NCBI RefSeq assembly: GCF_000747155.1
Contig: NZ_AVCK01000012.1
Span: 372,001 to 436,000 of the forward strand
Reading direction: 5' to 3'
Length of the DNA: 64,000 nt
Source of the DNA: Arenimonas metalli CF5-1
GTDB taxonomy: Bacteria > Pseudomonadota > Gammaproteobacteria > Xanthomonadales > Xanthomonadaceae
This document shows positions 1 to 10,667 of the stretch, one piece after another; positions within the stretch are counted from its first letter, which is position 1; every line of letters begins with the position of its first letter. The position numbers and the translations under genes are program-made. Under the pieces are notes generated by a model. That model saw only the letters and a program-made list of their open reading frames with translations. It was not told the origin of the DNA and searched no databases.

Positions 1-540
1 GGGCATCACCCGGCCCTGGTGCCACACCTCGCGTTCGCCGCAGAGCACGGCGGCGACGTAGGACAGCGGGGTCAGGTCACCGCTGGCGCCGACCGAGCCT
101 TCGGCCGGGATCATCGGCAGGATGTCGTGCGCCAGCAGCGCCTCGAGCTGGCGCAGCAGGCCCAGGCTCACGCCCGACACGCCCTGGGCCAGCGACTGCA
201 GGCGCACCAGCAGCACCGCGCGGGTTTCCTGCGGGTCGAGGAAGCGGCCCAGGCCGCAGCCGTGGTAGGCGTAGAGATGGTGCGGCAGCTCCGCGACCAG
301 CGACGGCGGGATCGCCACCGTGCAGGAATCGCCGTAGCCGGTGCTGACGCCGTACACCACGCCGTCCTCGGCGATCAGCCGGTCGACGAAATCGGCGCCG
401 CGGTTGATGCGGGCCTCGAAGGCCGGGTCGCGCGACAGCGCCACCCGGGCCTCGGCGCGGGCGACGGCGACGACGTCCTCGATCCGCAGCGGGCGGCCGT
501 CGACGAGGATGGGAAGGGCGTCAGGCGGGGCGGCGGTCAT
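1..540 (-). CDS. Aromatic amino acid / histidine ammonia-lyase family protein (partial, cut by window edge)
   Basis: N-terminal 180 codons of a MIO-type ammonia-lyase; the frame is open to position 1, so the C-terminal part lies outside the window. The family signature GVSTGYGDS (about residues 64-72) and the MIO-forming triad Ala-Ser-Gly at residues 152-154 inside GSVGASGDLTPLSYV are both present. Lyases of this family release ammonia from His, Phe or Tyr to give an unsaturated acid. In aryl-polyene/xanthomonadin loci the gene is a regular member and may supply or modify the aryl head group, but the substrate cannot be read from sequence. The ATG overlaps the end of the upstream acyltransferase by 20 bases, indicating one operon. 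Confidence 0.88.
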   Translation of the reverse strand, partial: MTAAPPDALPILVDGRPLRIEDVVAVARAEARVALSRDPAFEARINRGADFVDRLIAEDGVVYGVSTGYGDSCTVAIPPSLVAELPHHLYAYHGCGLGRFLDPQETRAVLLVRLQSLAQGVSGVSLGLLRQLEALLAHDILPMIPAEGSVGASGDLTPLSYVAAVLCGEREVWHQGRVMP

Positions 541-1459
541 GCGGGGCGTCCCAGAAGGGGAAGAAGTTGAACCAGTCGTAGGGCGATTGTCGCAGGCAGG
601 CGGTCATCCAGGCGGCGAAGCGCGCGGCCTGTTCAGCCAGGCCGGCCTCGCGGTCGCCGCGCGGCAGCACGATGCGCTCGCTGAACGACACGATGTCGGC
701 GCGGTAGCCCTCGCCGTGGTGCAGGCAGGACAGCAGCCAGACCGGGCAGCGCAAGACCGAGGCGATCAGGTAGGGCCCGGCCGGCAGCGGCGCGGCGTGG
801 CCCAGGAACGCGGCCTGCACGACGCGGTCGCCGCGCACCGGCACCCGGTCGCCGGCGATGGCGATGAACTCGCCCGCGGCCACCCGGTCGGCCAGCAGCA
901 TCGCCGTGGTCGGCGAGAAATCGGTGACCTGCATCAGGCGCACGCTGGCCTGCGGGTTGATGCGTTCGAGGATGCGGTTGAAGCGCGGCGCGTGCGCGGT
1001 GTGCACCAGGATGGTCACGCGCAGGCCTTCGCGCCAGGTGGCCGCCATCTGCATCAGCTCCAGGCAGCCCATGTGCGCGGTGATGATCACCCCGCCCTGC
1101 CCCGCCCGCGACGAGGCCTGCAGCAGTTCATGCCCGGTGAACGCGACGCGTGCGCGCGGGTAGCGGCCGCCGATCGCCAGCATCTTGTCGAGCAGGGTCT
1201 CGGCGAACACGGCGAAGTGGCGCAGGCTCTCGCGGATGCCCGGCTCGCGGGCGAACACCTGCTCCGCCGCCTGCAGCCGCGCCAGGTACTGGCGCGAGGC
1301 CCGGCGCGCCACGCCGCTGCCCAGCCAGTACACCAGCACCACCGGATACAGGCACAGCCGGAACGGCAGCCGGCCCAGCGCGCGGTACACGCCGTACAGC
1401 AGCCAGGTGCCGCCCACGAAGGTCGTTTCGCCGAGGTCGGCCCAGTGCCGGCGGCTCAT
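521..1459 (-). CDS. LpxL-like acyltransferase of the aryl-polyene cluster
   Basis: A 312-residue protein resembling lauroyl/myristoyl (LpxL/HtrB-like) acyltransferases. An N-terminal hydrophobic segment (about residues 30-50) suggests membrane attachment. The sequence IITAHMGCLELMQ matches the HX4(D/E) catalytic motif with H and E, and AIAGDRVPVRGD follows as the second acyltransferase block. In aryl-polyene loci this protein is thought to attach the polyene acyl chain to its lipid or sugar carrier. It is placed between the glycosyltransferase (ATGA overlap at its start) and the ammonia-lyase. In some related clusters this domain is fused to the glycosyltransferase; here the two are separate. 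Confidence 0.82.
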   Translation of the reverse strand: MSRRHWADLGETTFVGGTWLLYGVYRALGRLPFRLCLYPVVLVYWLGSGVARRASRQYLARLQAAEQVFAREPGIRESLRHFAVFAETLLDKMLAIGGRYPRARVAFTGHELLQASSRAGQGGVIITAHMGCLELMQMAATWREGLRVTILVHTAHAPRFNRILERINPQASVRLMQVTDFSPTTAMLLADRVAAGEFIAIAGDRVPVRGDRVVQAAFLGHAAPLPAGPYLIASVLRCPVWLLSCLHHGEGYRADIVSFSERIVLPRGDREAGLAEQAARFAAWMTACLRQSPYDWFNFFPFWDAPHDRRPA

Positions 1460-2202
1460 CGTCGCGCCACCTTGCGCGCCAGCAGGCGCGGCAGCCGCCC
1501 CAGCATCCCGAAGAACAGCCTGGTGTGCATCGCGGTGATCAGCACGTTGTCGCGCCAGACCTGGAAATGCGACACGCCGTCGGCCGGGTAGCGCACGCGG
1601 GTGTCGAGATTGCGCACGCGCAGCCCGTCCCAGTACAGCCGCACGAGGATCTCGGTGTCGAAATCCATGCGCCGGCCGATGCGCACGCGGTCGAGCAGCG
1701 CCAGCGTCGGCGCCAGCGGGTAGACGCGGAAACCGCACATCGAGTCGATGATCTCGAACGACAGCGTGTTGATCCAGACCCAGACATGGGTGGCGTAGCG
1801 GCCGTACAGCCGGGCTTTCGGCACGGAGGCGTCGAAGATCGGACGGCCGTTGATCACGGCTTCCGGGTGGGCACGCGCCTGCTCGAGGAAGCGCGGCACG
1901 TCGTCGGCGTCGTGCTGGCCGTCGGCGTCGATCTGCAGCGCGTGGCTGTGCCCGCGCCGCGCCGCCTCGCGCAGGCCGGCGATCACGGCGCCGCCCTTGC
2001 CCTGGTTCACCGGCAGGCGAAGCAGCGAGACGCCGGGCTGCGTCGCGAGCTGGTCGAGGACCGAGGCGCAGGCCGGCGAGGACCCATCGTCCACCAGCAG
2101 GCAGTCCACGCCGTGGCGGCGGACGCGGGCGACCACGTCGCCGATGGCGTGCTCGTGGTCGAACACCGGGATCACGACGAGGGGTTGGAAGGCGGGAGTC
2201 AT
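1456..2202 (-). CDS. Family 2 glycosyltransferase
   Basis: A 248-residue GT-A fold glycosyltransferase similar to dolichyl-phosphate mannosyltransferase-like enzymes. It has VVIPVFDHEHAIG at the N terminus, VDDGSS for nucleotide binding, NQGKGGAV, and the DADGQHDADD acidic metal-binding motif near residue 95. It has no multispan membrane tail. In the cluster it would glycosylate the polyene or its carrier before membrane anchoring (inference from aryl-polyene loci). It is coupled by ATGA overlaps to the ligase/dehydratase upstream and the acyltransferase downstream. Confidence 0.85.
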   Translation of the reverse strand: MTPAFQPLVVIPVFDHEHAIGDVVARVRRHGVDCLLVDDGSSPACASVLDQLATQPGVSLLRLPVNQGKGGAVIAGLREAARRGHSHALQIDADGQHDADDVPRFLEQARAHPEAVINGRPIFDASVPKARLYGRYATHVWVWINTLSFEIIDSMCGFRVYPLAPTLALLDRVRIGRRMDFDTEILVRLYWDGLRVRNLDTRVRYPADGVSHFQVWRDNVLITAMHTRLFFGMLGRLPRLLARKVARR

Positions 2203-3881
2203 GCCGCTTCCCCCGCCGCGAAGCGCAGGCGCCCGCTGGAATGCACGCCGGTGTCGGACTGGAACCGGAAGCCGAGCACGCCGGTATCCGGATGCCAGTC
2301 CAGGCGGGCCTCCAGCCGCGCGCCCGGCCGCACCAGATGCATGAACTTGATGGCCTCCATGCGCAGGAAGCGGGCCTCGATGCCGAAGGCCAGGCGGCCC
2401 AGCCGCACCGCCCAGTCGATCATCGCCACGCCCGGCAGCACGGTGGCGCCGGGAAAGTGGCCCTCGAATGCGGCCAGCTCGGCCAGCACGTCCAGGCGAA
2501 CGTGTGCGGCGGCGGGCGTGCGCTCCAGCCACTCGGGCTCGGGCAGCAGCGGCCGGAACAGCGCGGCGAGCGCGCGTTCGCTGGTCTTGCCCTGCGCGTC
2601 CGCGGGCAGCGCATCGACGAAACGCCAGCGCCGCGGCAGCGCGATCGCATCGGCGTGGTCGGCCAGCCAGACGCGCAGCGCGGCGACCAGCCCGGGTTTG
2701 CCGGCGCGTTCGAGCAAGGCCTGGCCCTCGGCGCTCGGCACCGCCGCCACGGCCAGCAGGATGCGATGGCCGGGCAGCGGCAGCAGCCGCGCTTCGTCCA
2801 GCAGCGGCGAGGCCTGCAGCCGGCGCTCGATCGCGCCCAGCGGAATGCGGCGCTCCTCCAGCTTGAGGATGCGGTCGACGCGCCCGCGCAGTTCGAAGCC
2901 GCCGCCGGCCGTGGCCAGCGCGCGGTCGGCGGTGGCGTGCCAGGCGTCGTCGGCGAGGTGCGGCGACCGGATCGCGAGCACGCCCTCGTCCACCCGCCAC
3001 TGCACGCCCGGCAGCGGCTGCCAGGGCCTGGGCGCGCCGCCGGACTGGCGCCAGGCGATGCCGCCGGTCTCGGTGCTGCCGAAGACCTCGATCGCGGCCT
3101 GGCCCCACAGCTTGCGCACCGCCAGCGCCGCGTCCGCCGGCAAGGGGCCGCCGGAGGAAAACGCCGCGCGCAGGTTCCGCGCCAGCGGCGACCAGTCCTG
3201 GTTCTCCGGCAGGCGCTTGAGATGCGCCGGGCTGGCCACCAGCACCAGCGGCGCCGCGCCCAGCGCCGCGACTTGTTCGTTGAACTCGACCCGCCGGCGC
3301 GCGAACGGCCGCGCCGCCGACAGCGGCCACAGCAGCCGGAACAGCAGGCCATAGATGTGCTGGTGCGACACCGTGCCCTGCACCACCGCCTCGCCCAGCG
3401 TGGCGCCGAACTGCGCTTCAAGCGCGGCGACTTCGTTGTCCAGCTGGCGCAGCGTCTTGCGGATCGCGCCGGGCTCGCCGGTGGAGCCGGAGGTGAACAG
3501 CACCACCCCGCAGCGGCCCGGATCCAGCGTGGCGTCCGCCGGCAGCGGCGCGTCGGCGTTGGCGGCGAAGCCCGCGGGCAGTTCGCCGGCATGGCTCTGC
3601 ACGTGGGGGGCCAGGCCCGCCAGCGTCGCCGCCAGGCGATCGCCCGGCAGCCAGGGCGTCTTGCCCGCCAGCCAGGCCCCGAACAGGGCGGCCGCGAACT
3701 CCAGGCCGTCGTCGAGGTAGAGCGCGACATCGCGGCCGGGGCGCGCGGCATGCGCGTCGCGCCAGGCGCCGACGCGCGCGAGGAAGGCCGCGTTGTCGAC
3801 GTCGGTCGCCACCGGCGCGTCGGCCGGCAGCGGCCAGGCCAGGCGCTGGCCCAGCGGGATGCGCGTTCGCTCAGTGGCCAT
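2199..3881 (-). CDS. Fused acyl-AMP ligase / beta-hydroxyacyl dehydratase (ApeH-ApeI type)
   Basis: A 560-residue two-domain protein. Residues about 1-440 form an AMP-dependent acyl-CoA/ACP ligase: P-loop LFTSGSTGE at 128-136, GSTETGGIAW, the RVDRILKLEERRI hinge block and the C-terminal lysine in DAQGKTSER. Residues about 455-560 form a hotdog-fold dehydratase with FEGHFPGATVLPGVAMIDWA. In aryl-polyene biosynthesis a ligase loads the aryl starter acid on an acyl carrier protein, and dehydratases remove water after each extension and reduction. Several described clusters have these as two genes, so the fusion is notable. It overlaps both neighbours (11 bases with the membrane protein, ATGA with the glycosyltransferase). 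Confidence 0.87.
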   Translation of the reverse strand: MATERTRIPLGQRLAWPLPADAPVATDVDNAAFLARVGAWRDAHAARPGRDVALYLDDGLEFAAALFGAWLAGKTPWLPGDRLAATLAGLAPHVQSHAGELPAGFAANADAPLPADATLDPGRCGVVLFTSGSTGEPGAIRKTLRQLDNEVAALEAQFGATLGEAVVQGTVSHQHIYGLLFRLLWPLSAARPFARRRVEFNEQVAALGAAPLVLVASPAHLKRLPENQDWSPLARNLRAAFSSGGPLPADAALAVRKLWGQAAIEVFGSTETGGIAWRQSGGAPRPWQPLPGVQWRVDEGVLAIRSPHLADDAWHATADRALATAGGGFELRGRVDRILKLEERRIPLGAIERRLQASPLLDEARLLPLPGHRILLAVAAVPSAEGQALLERAGKPGLVAALRVWLADHADAIALPRRWRFVDALPADAQGKTSERALAALFRPLLPEPEWLERTPAAAHVRLDVLAELAAFEGHFPGATVLPGVAMIDWAVRLGRLAFGIEARFLRMEAIKFMHLVRPGARLEARLDWHPDTGVLGFRFQSDTGVHSSGRLRFAAGEAA

Positions 3882-4407
3882 GGCGCGGGCGGAACAGGAA
3901 ACGTTCGCCGAGGAACATGGCCGCGATCAGCCCGTAGGCGATCATCCCGTTGTACAGCGCCCACGCCGCATCGCTCGCGCGAACCGCGGTGTAGAGCGCG
4001 ATGCCACCGTTGAGGACGAAGAACACGCACCAGGCCTTCGTCACCTTGCGCAGGTACGGGATCGCTTCGGGCGGCAGGTCCGGGTGCTGCAGGCGCGCCA
4101 GCCGTTCGATCACCGTGGGCGGCCGCCGCAGGCTGGTCGCGAACACGACCAGGAAGGCCGCGTTCACCAGCACGGGATAGAGTTTGAGCGGCAGGCCGTC
4201 GTTGCTGAGCATGCTGGCCAGCACCAGGCCGCCGGCGCAGGCCGCCGCGGCCAGCCACACGGCCTCGCGCGAGACCGCGGCGCGCAGCAGCGCCATCGCC
4301 AGCAGCAACAGCGCCAGCCAGCGCGGTTCGAAATGGGCCAGGCCCAGCCAGATCGCCAGCGGGTACAGCAGGGTCGCCAGCCAGGCCAGCGCCTTCGCGG
4401 CGCGCAT
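3871..4407 (-). CDS. COG4648-type integral membrane protein of aryl-polyene cluster
   Basis: A 178-residue protein with four to six predicted transmembrane stretches, including LLYPLAIWLGL, WLALLLLAMALL, AWCVFFVLNGGIALYTA and GMIAYGLIAAMFLGERFLF. It resembles the conserved membrane protein found beside the acyl carrier proteins in xanthomonadin/aryl-polyene loci. No catalytic motif is visible and its biochemical role is unknown. It starts 2 bases after the stop of the second acyl carrier protein gene and overlaps the ligase/dehydratase gene by 11 bases, so it is almost certainly co-transcribed. Confidence 0.78.
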   Translation of the reverse strand: MRAAKALAWLATLLYPLAIWLGLAHFEPRWLALLLLAMALLRAAVSREAVWLAAAACAGGLVLASMLSNDGLPLKLYPVLVNAAFLVVFATSLRRPPTVIERLARLQHPDLPPEAIPYLRKVTKAWCVFFVLNGGIALYTAVRASDAAWALYNGMIAYGLIAAMFLGERFLFRPRHGH

Positions 4408-4409
4408 GC

Positions 4410-4691
4410 TCAGGCGCCCGCGGCGGTGCCGTCGCTGCCGTGCATCATCGCGTGCAGTGCGTCCACGACGTCCTGCACGCTGCGCACCGACTTGAAGGCC
4501 TCGGGCTTGAGGTTGCCGCCCAGCAGCGGCTTGAGCTGCACGATCAGGTCGACCGCGTCGATGCTGTCGATGTCGAGGTCTTCGCCCAGCTTCGAGTCGG
4601 GCGTCACCTTGCCCGGGTCGATGCCGAAGGTGTCGTGGAGGATGGCGACGATGCGCTCGAACAGCTGTTCCTTGGTCATGGTCTTGCTCAT
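4410..4691 (-). CDS. Acyl carrier protein
   Basis: A 93-residue acyl carrier protein. The phosphopantetheine attachment serine is in LGEDLDIDSIDAVDLIVQL (Ser about residue 42). It is the second of two tandem carrier genes, and the pair is typical of aryl-polyene clusters, where one carries the growing chain. The Ala/Gly-rich C-terminal extension (HGSDGTAAGA) is unusual for a carrier but short. The ATG at 4691 was kept; a second ATG four codons on is also possible. Confidence 0.88.
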   Translation of the reverse strand: MSKTMTKEQLFERIVAILHDTFGIDPGKVTPDSKLGEDLDIDSIDAVDLIVQLKPLLGGNLKPEAFKSVRSVQDVVDALHAMMHGSDGTAAGA

Positions 4692-4710
4692 GCGGTGCGG
4701 CGGCTCGGCC

Positions 4711-4971
4711 TTACTGCTTGCGGTTGGCCGCCACGAAGGCGCTGAGCGCGCGAACGGAGGCGAAGTGCTGGCGGGTTTCCTCGGAATCGGCGGCGAGCGT
4801 CACGCCGTAGCGCTTCTGCAGCGCCAGGCCGAGTTCGAGGGCGTCGATGGAGTCCAGGCCCAGGCCTTCGTTGAACAGCGGGGCCTCGGCGTCGATGTCG
4901 TCGGCGGCGATGTCCTCGAGCGACATCGTGGTGATGATCAGTTCCTTGATTTCAGCTTCCAGCGCCAGCAC
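4711..4971 (-). CDS. Acyl carrier protein
   Basis: An 86-residue acyl carrier protein with the attachment motif EGLGLDSIDALELGLAL (Ser about residue 41). It is clearly diverged from the carrier gene that follows 19 bases downstream, so the two probably have different partners (starter loading versus elongation, inferred). The first 20 bases overlap the end of the upstream acyltransferase gene, suggesting translational coupling. Confidence 0.88.
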   Translation of the reverse strand: MLALEAEIKELIITTMSLEDIAADDIDAEAPLFNEGLGLDSIDALELGLALQKRYGVTLAADSEETRQHFASVRALSAFVAANRKQ

Positions 4972-5734
4972 GGGCCAACTCCGTCTTGAAGGTTGTTTCC
5001 AGGTGTTCGGTCAGCCGGCGGGCCGCCAGCGCCTCGGCGCTCCCGGCGAGGAACGGGGCCACCGGAATATCCGGCAGGACCTCTATTCTCATGTGAAATC
5101 GACGTGACGGGACACGATACCATTTCTCACCCTTTCCCAGCGTCGGCGGGGTGCACCGGATGAGCACCGGCGTCACGTCCAGGGCGCCGCGGATCGCGAT
5201 GTTCGCGGCCCCGCGCTGCAGCGGTCCGAGCACCTCGCCGCGCGGCGTGCGGGTGCCCTCCGGGAAGATCACCAGGTTCTTGCCCGCGCGCACCGAATCG
5301 ATGCAGTCCTGCACCAGCCCGGCGCCGTTGTCGTTGAAGACGTAGCCCGCCGCTCGCAGCGGGCCGCGCGTGAAAGGATTGGTGGCCAGGCGCGACTTCA
5401 CCACGCAGTCGGCCTCCTCGATCATGCCGATCAGGCAGACCACGTCGATCAGGGTCGGGTGGTTGGCCAGCACCAGCAGGCCCGGGCGGCGCAGGCGTTC
5501 GGCGCCGTGGATTTCCCAGCTCATCACGCCCAGCCGCCGCATCAACCAGACGTGGCCGGCGAAGCTGGCCTGCACCAGCCGCCGCGCCATCCGGCCCAGG
5601 CGGGCCGGGTCGCGCACGGCCAGGCGCAGCACCGGGAACACCAGCAGGCCGAGCAGCACGCCGCCCAGGCCAAAGGCCGCGAACGACACCGCCGTGCCGA
5701 ACACGCGCCAGGCGTGGTCGAGCCGCTCAAGCAT
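4952..5734 (-). CDS. 1-acylglycerol-3-phosphate-type acyltransferase (PlsC family)
   Basis: A 260-residue PlsC-like acyltransferase. One long hydrophobic helix lies near residues 12-37. The HX4D catalytic motif is ANHPTLID, and the acceptor-binding motif is IFPEGTRTPRGE. Family members acylate lysophospholipids; in aryl-polyene loci the role is assumed to be lipid anchoring of the pigment. The ATG at 5734 is chosen over upstream in-frame codons because it fits the family N terminus and overlaps the ketosynthase-like gene by only 8 bases. Confidence 0.85.
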   Translation of the reverse strand: MLERLDHAWRVFGTAVSFAAFGLGGVLLGLLVFPVLRLAVRDPARLGRMARRLVQASFAGHVWLMRRLGVMSWEIHGAERLRRPGLLVLANHPTLIDVVCLIGMIEEADCVVKSRLATNPFTRGPLRAAGYVFNDNGAGLVQDCIDSVRAGKNLVIFPEGTRTPRGEVLGPLQRGAANIAIRGALDVTPVLIRCTPPTLGKGEKWYRVPSRRFHMRIEVLPDIPVAPFLAGSAEALAARRLTEHLETTFKTELARAGAGS

Positions 5735-6455
5735 GGCGCCGCCAGCCGCGGGTGCCCGAAGGCGAGACCAGCGTGCCCTCGCCCGCCAGCGCGAAGCGCA
5801 GCACGTCGAGGCCGTGCGGCAGCGGCGTGGCCGCGGCGGCCGGCGCGCCCGCGCAGGGTCCCAGCGAAAGCCGCGGCGCGTCGTCGCACGGGGCACCGAT
5901 CCGCCAGGCCCAGGCCCAGGCGGCCTCGGGTTCGTCGCGGTACTCGGCGTAGGGCTCGGGCGTGGGGCCGTCATACAGCACCACCAGCACCTCCGGCGCG
6001 CCGTCCGCCAGCAGCGCCAGCGCCTCGGTCACGGCGGCTTCGGGCGACTCCACCCCGCCCGACACCGCCAGGTAGTTGTCGGTGAGCCCGCGCGCGATCG
6101 AATACTGGGCTGCGATCGCGTTGTGCGTGGACAGCCCGAAGTGGGTCGGCGACAGTGGCTCGCCGCGCGCCAGCCCGGCCAGCATCTCGTAGGTGCGGGC
6201 GACGTCGCCGTGGCGCGAGGCGAACACCATCGGCAGCCCGGGCGCGGCCTCGGGCTGGCAGCGCCAGGCCACCTGCAGGGCCATGCGGCCCAGCGGCTCG
6301 AGCCGCCGTCGCTGCATCGCCGGCATCTCGGCCAAAGCCGGGGTGGCCAGGCCGTCCGGCAGCGTCGGTTGCCGTGCCCAGGCCAGCCAGTCGTCCGGGG
6401 ACTCGAGGCCGGCCGCGAAGGCCGACCAGCCGAGCAGGCTGAATTGTCCGTCCAT
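5727..6455 (-). CDS. Beta-ketoacyl synthase-like protein, N-terminal-domain type
   Basis: A 242-residue protein resembling the short beta-ketoacyl synthase-like family found first in aryl-polyene operons. VFASRHGDVARTYEML, SPTHFGLSTHNAIAAQYSIAR and the AVSGGVESPEAAVTEAL segment follow a thiolase-fold N-terminal half. It lacks the C-terminal His-His half of full ketosynthases, so it probably acts as a partner rather than an active condensing enzyme. The ATG at 6455 was preferred to an in-frame GTG at 6461 because AGGAGG stands 8 bases before the ATG but only 2 before the GTG. It is the first gene of the operon in this window. Confidence 0.8.
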   Translation of the reverse strand: MDGQFSLLGWSAFAAGLESPDDWLAWARQPTLPDGLATPALAEMPAMQRRRLEPLGRMALQVAWRCQPEAAPGLPMVFASRHGDVARTYEMLAGLARGEPLSPTHFGLSTHNAIAAQYSIARGLTDNYLAVSGGVESPEAAVTEALALLADGAPEVLVVLYDGPTPEPYAEYRDEPEAAWAWAWRIGAPCDDAPRLSLGPCAGAPAAAATPLPHGLDVLRFALAGEGTLVSPSGTRGWRRHA

Positions 6456-6506
6456 GTCCACGCCTCCTGCGTCCGGCCGCCATCATCCCGCGCCGGGCGC
6501 CAAAAG

Positions 6507-6533
6507 AAAAAGCCCGGCGTTGGCCGGGCTTTC
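6507..6533 (-). terminator. Rho-independent terminator after tRNA-Glu
   Basis: The minus strand reads AAAGCCCGGC, a short loop, GCCGGGCTTT and then a T-rich run. It lies just past the tRNA-Glu 3' end and before the pigment operon, separating the two transcription units. Confidence 0.8.
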
Positions 6534-6548
6534 CTGGAGGCTTGAACT

Positions 6549-6624
6549 TGGCGTCCCCACGGGGATTCGAACCCCGGTCGCTACCGTGAAAGGGTAATGT
6601 CCTAGGCCTCTAGACGATGGGGAC
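6549..6624 (-). tRNA. tRNA-Glu (TTC)
   Basis: A 76-base cloverleaf with acceptor GTCCCCA pairing with TGGGGAC, anticodon TTC in the loop CTTTCAC, T arm GGTTCGAATCC, and an encoded CCA end. Confidence 0.96.
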
Positions 6625-6655
6625 TTGGAACTTTTTGCAGCGTGTTGCGAATAAG

Positions 6656-6731
<76 letters not shown>

Positions 6732-6749
6732 ACCGAAGGAAGAAGCGGA

Positions 6750-6778
6750 AGTTTAGACATCCGCATTTGCCTCGTCAA
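6750..6778 (-). promoter_or_regulatory. Sigma-70 promoter for tRNA-Ala/tRNA-Glu
   Basis: On the minus strand, -35 TTGACG (6778-6773), a 17-base spacer and -10 TAAACT (6755-6750). The expected start is about 10 bases before the tRNA-Ala 5' end. The -35 box overlaps the stop codon of the upstream DUF1249 gene. Confidence 0.75.
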
Positions 6779-7275
6779 GCACAGGCGACGTTTTTTTCTC
6801 CGGCCGGCTCCGGCTCGAGCCCGGACAGGGTGTGGGGACCGTGCCCCTGGCCATCCAGATAGTCCAGCCACTTGTTTAGGAAACTGTTCATGCGCAGGCG
6901 GTGGCTGAGCATCGCCTGCACGCTGGGGCGCAGGCCGAGCACGTCCTGCCAGTGGCGGCCGACGTAGCAGTGCGTGACTTCGGCCTGGCGGGCGTCGCGG
7001 TAGAGCCGCACGTAGGCCGAGGGGTCGGGCTGGCCGGTCTGGGCGTCCTGCAGCTGGTAGCTCAGGCGCAGCTCCACCGTGTAGGCGTGCTGCTCGAGCA
7101 CGTCCACCACCAGCGCCAGGCCGCCGGGCACGCGCGACACGTAGCGGCCCGCGGGCAGCGACTGCGGCTGGAACATGCGGGTGAGCCGATGGAAATTCTC
7201 GCCGTACAGGCCCATCAGCCAGGCGAAGCGGCTGATCCGGGGCAAGGCGTTGCGGTCGTGGGCGGGCGCTTGCAT
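6775..7275 (-). CDS. DUF1249 (YqiB-like) protein
   Basis: A 166-residue cytoplasmic protein of the DUF1249 family, which includes E. coli YqiB. Family features include LYGENFHRLTRMF near the N terminus, YTVELRLSYQL, VRLYRDARQAEV (the conserved RLYHDA-type block) and NSFLNKWLDYLDGQGH at the end. The function is unknown. It has no signal or membrane segment. It lies downstream of ppsR on the same strand with a 38-base gap, so read-through is possible. Confidence 0.8.
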   Translation of the reverse strand: MQAPAHDRNALPRISRFAWLMGLYGENFHRLTRMFQPQSLPAGRYVSRVPGGLALVVDVLEQHAYTVELRLSYQLQDAQTGQPDPSAYVRLYRDARQAEVTHCYVGRHWQDVLGLRPSVQAMLSHRLRMNSFLNKWLDYLDGQGHGPHTLSGLEPEPAGEKNVACA

Positions 7276-7313
7276 GGCCCGATGCTAGCACGCGTCCCGC
7301 GGCGTCCCGGGGC

Positions 7314-8135
7314 TCAGAACATGTGCCGGTGGATGCCCTGGTGGGCCAGCACCTTGCCGGCGATTTCCTCGATCGAGGTATGGGTAGTGCTGAGCACCGG
7401 GATGTTCTCCTGGCGGAACAGCGCCTCGGCCTGCACCACCTCGGCGCGGCAGGTCTCGAGCGTGGCGTAGCGGGAATTCGGGCGGCGCTCGTTGCGGATC
7501 TGCTGCAGGCGCTCGGGGTCGATGGTGAGGCCGAACAGCTTGCGGCGGTGGGCGCGCAGGCGGCGCGGCAGCTCCCGGCCCTCGAGGTCTTCCTCGGTGA
7601 GCGGATAGTTCGCGGCCTTCACGCCGTAGTGCAGCGCCATGTACAGGCAGGTGGGCGTCTTGCCCGAGCGCGACACGCCGACCAGGATCACGTCGGCGTC
7701 GTCGTAGTGGATGTCCATGCCGTCGTCGTGCGTGAGCGCATAGTTGGTGGCGTTGATGCGCGCCTCGTAGGCCTTGAAATCGACCATGCCGTGGGCGTGG
7801 CCGACCCGGGACTCGCGCCGCAGGCCCAGCTCCTGCTCCAGCGGGCTGATGAACGGGGCGAACACGTCCAGCATCAGCGCCCCGCTCTCGGCCAGCAGCG
7901 TGATCAGGTCCGGGTCCACCACCGTGTTCACGACCACCGGCCGGACGCCCGCGTGCTCGCCGGCCCGGCGGATCTCGGCGACGGCGGCCTCGGCCTTCTC
8001 CACGCTGTCGACGAAGGCGATGCGGCGGGTTTCGAACTCGATCCCGGAGAACTGGGTGAGCAGGCTGTGGCCGATGGTTTCGGCGGTGATGCCGGTGCCG
8101 TCGGAAACATAGAAAACCGGTCTTGCCGCCGCCAT
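7314..8135 (-). CDS. ppsR: PEP synthase regulatory protein (kinase/pyrophosphorylase, DUF299)
   Basis: A 273-residue bifunctional regulator that inactivates PEP synthase by ADP-dependent threonine phosphorylation and reactivates it by phosphate-dependent dephosphorylation. Signatures are [15 protein letters not shown] at the N terminus, the P-loop [14 protein letters not shown] near residue 150 and [11 protein letters not shown]. The ATG at 8135 is chosen because homologues begin just before the FYVSDGTG block; an upstream in-frame start at 8186 would add a non-homologous basic stretch. It is divergent from ppsA, its target, across 159 bases. Confidence 0.93.
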   Translation of the reverse strand: MAAARPVFYVSDGTGITAETIGHSLLTQFSGIEFETRRIAFVDSVEKAEAAVAEIRRAGEHAGVRPVVVNTVVDPDLITLLAESGALMLDVFAPFISPLEQELGLRRESRVGHAHGMVDFKAYEARINATNYALTHDDGMDIHYDDADVILVGVSRSGKTPTCLYMALHYGVKAANYPLTEEDLEGRELPRRLRAHRRKLFGLTIDPERLQQIRNERRPNSRYATLETCRAEVVQAEALFRQENIPVLSTTHTSIEEIAGKVLAHQGIHRHMF

Positions 8136-8294
8136 GCCCTGCCCTCGCCTTGCGCGCCGGGGCCCGACGCATGATTCCCCAGCCAATTCAAGCTTGTATG
8201 GGGTAGCCCCGGGGTCGCATCATACGCAGCTGCGGCCCCATCCACAGCGGGCCCGCCGCCTGGCCGCCCCCTTCCCGAGCCCACGGAGACCCCC

Positions 8295-10666
<2,372 letters not shown>

Positions 10667-10667
<1 letters not shown>

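Noticed and set aside
8136-8294. Promoter pair for divergent ppsR and ppsA
   Set aside because: Candidate boxes (TTGTAT with CATCAT for ppsA) are too weak to annotate; the gap surely holds promoters but they cannot be placed.
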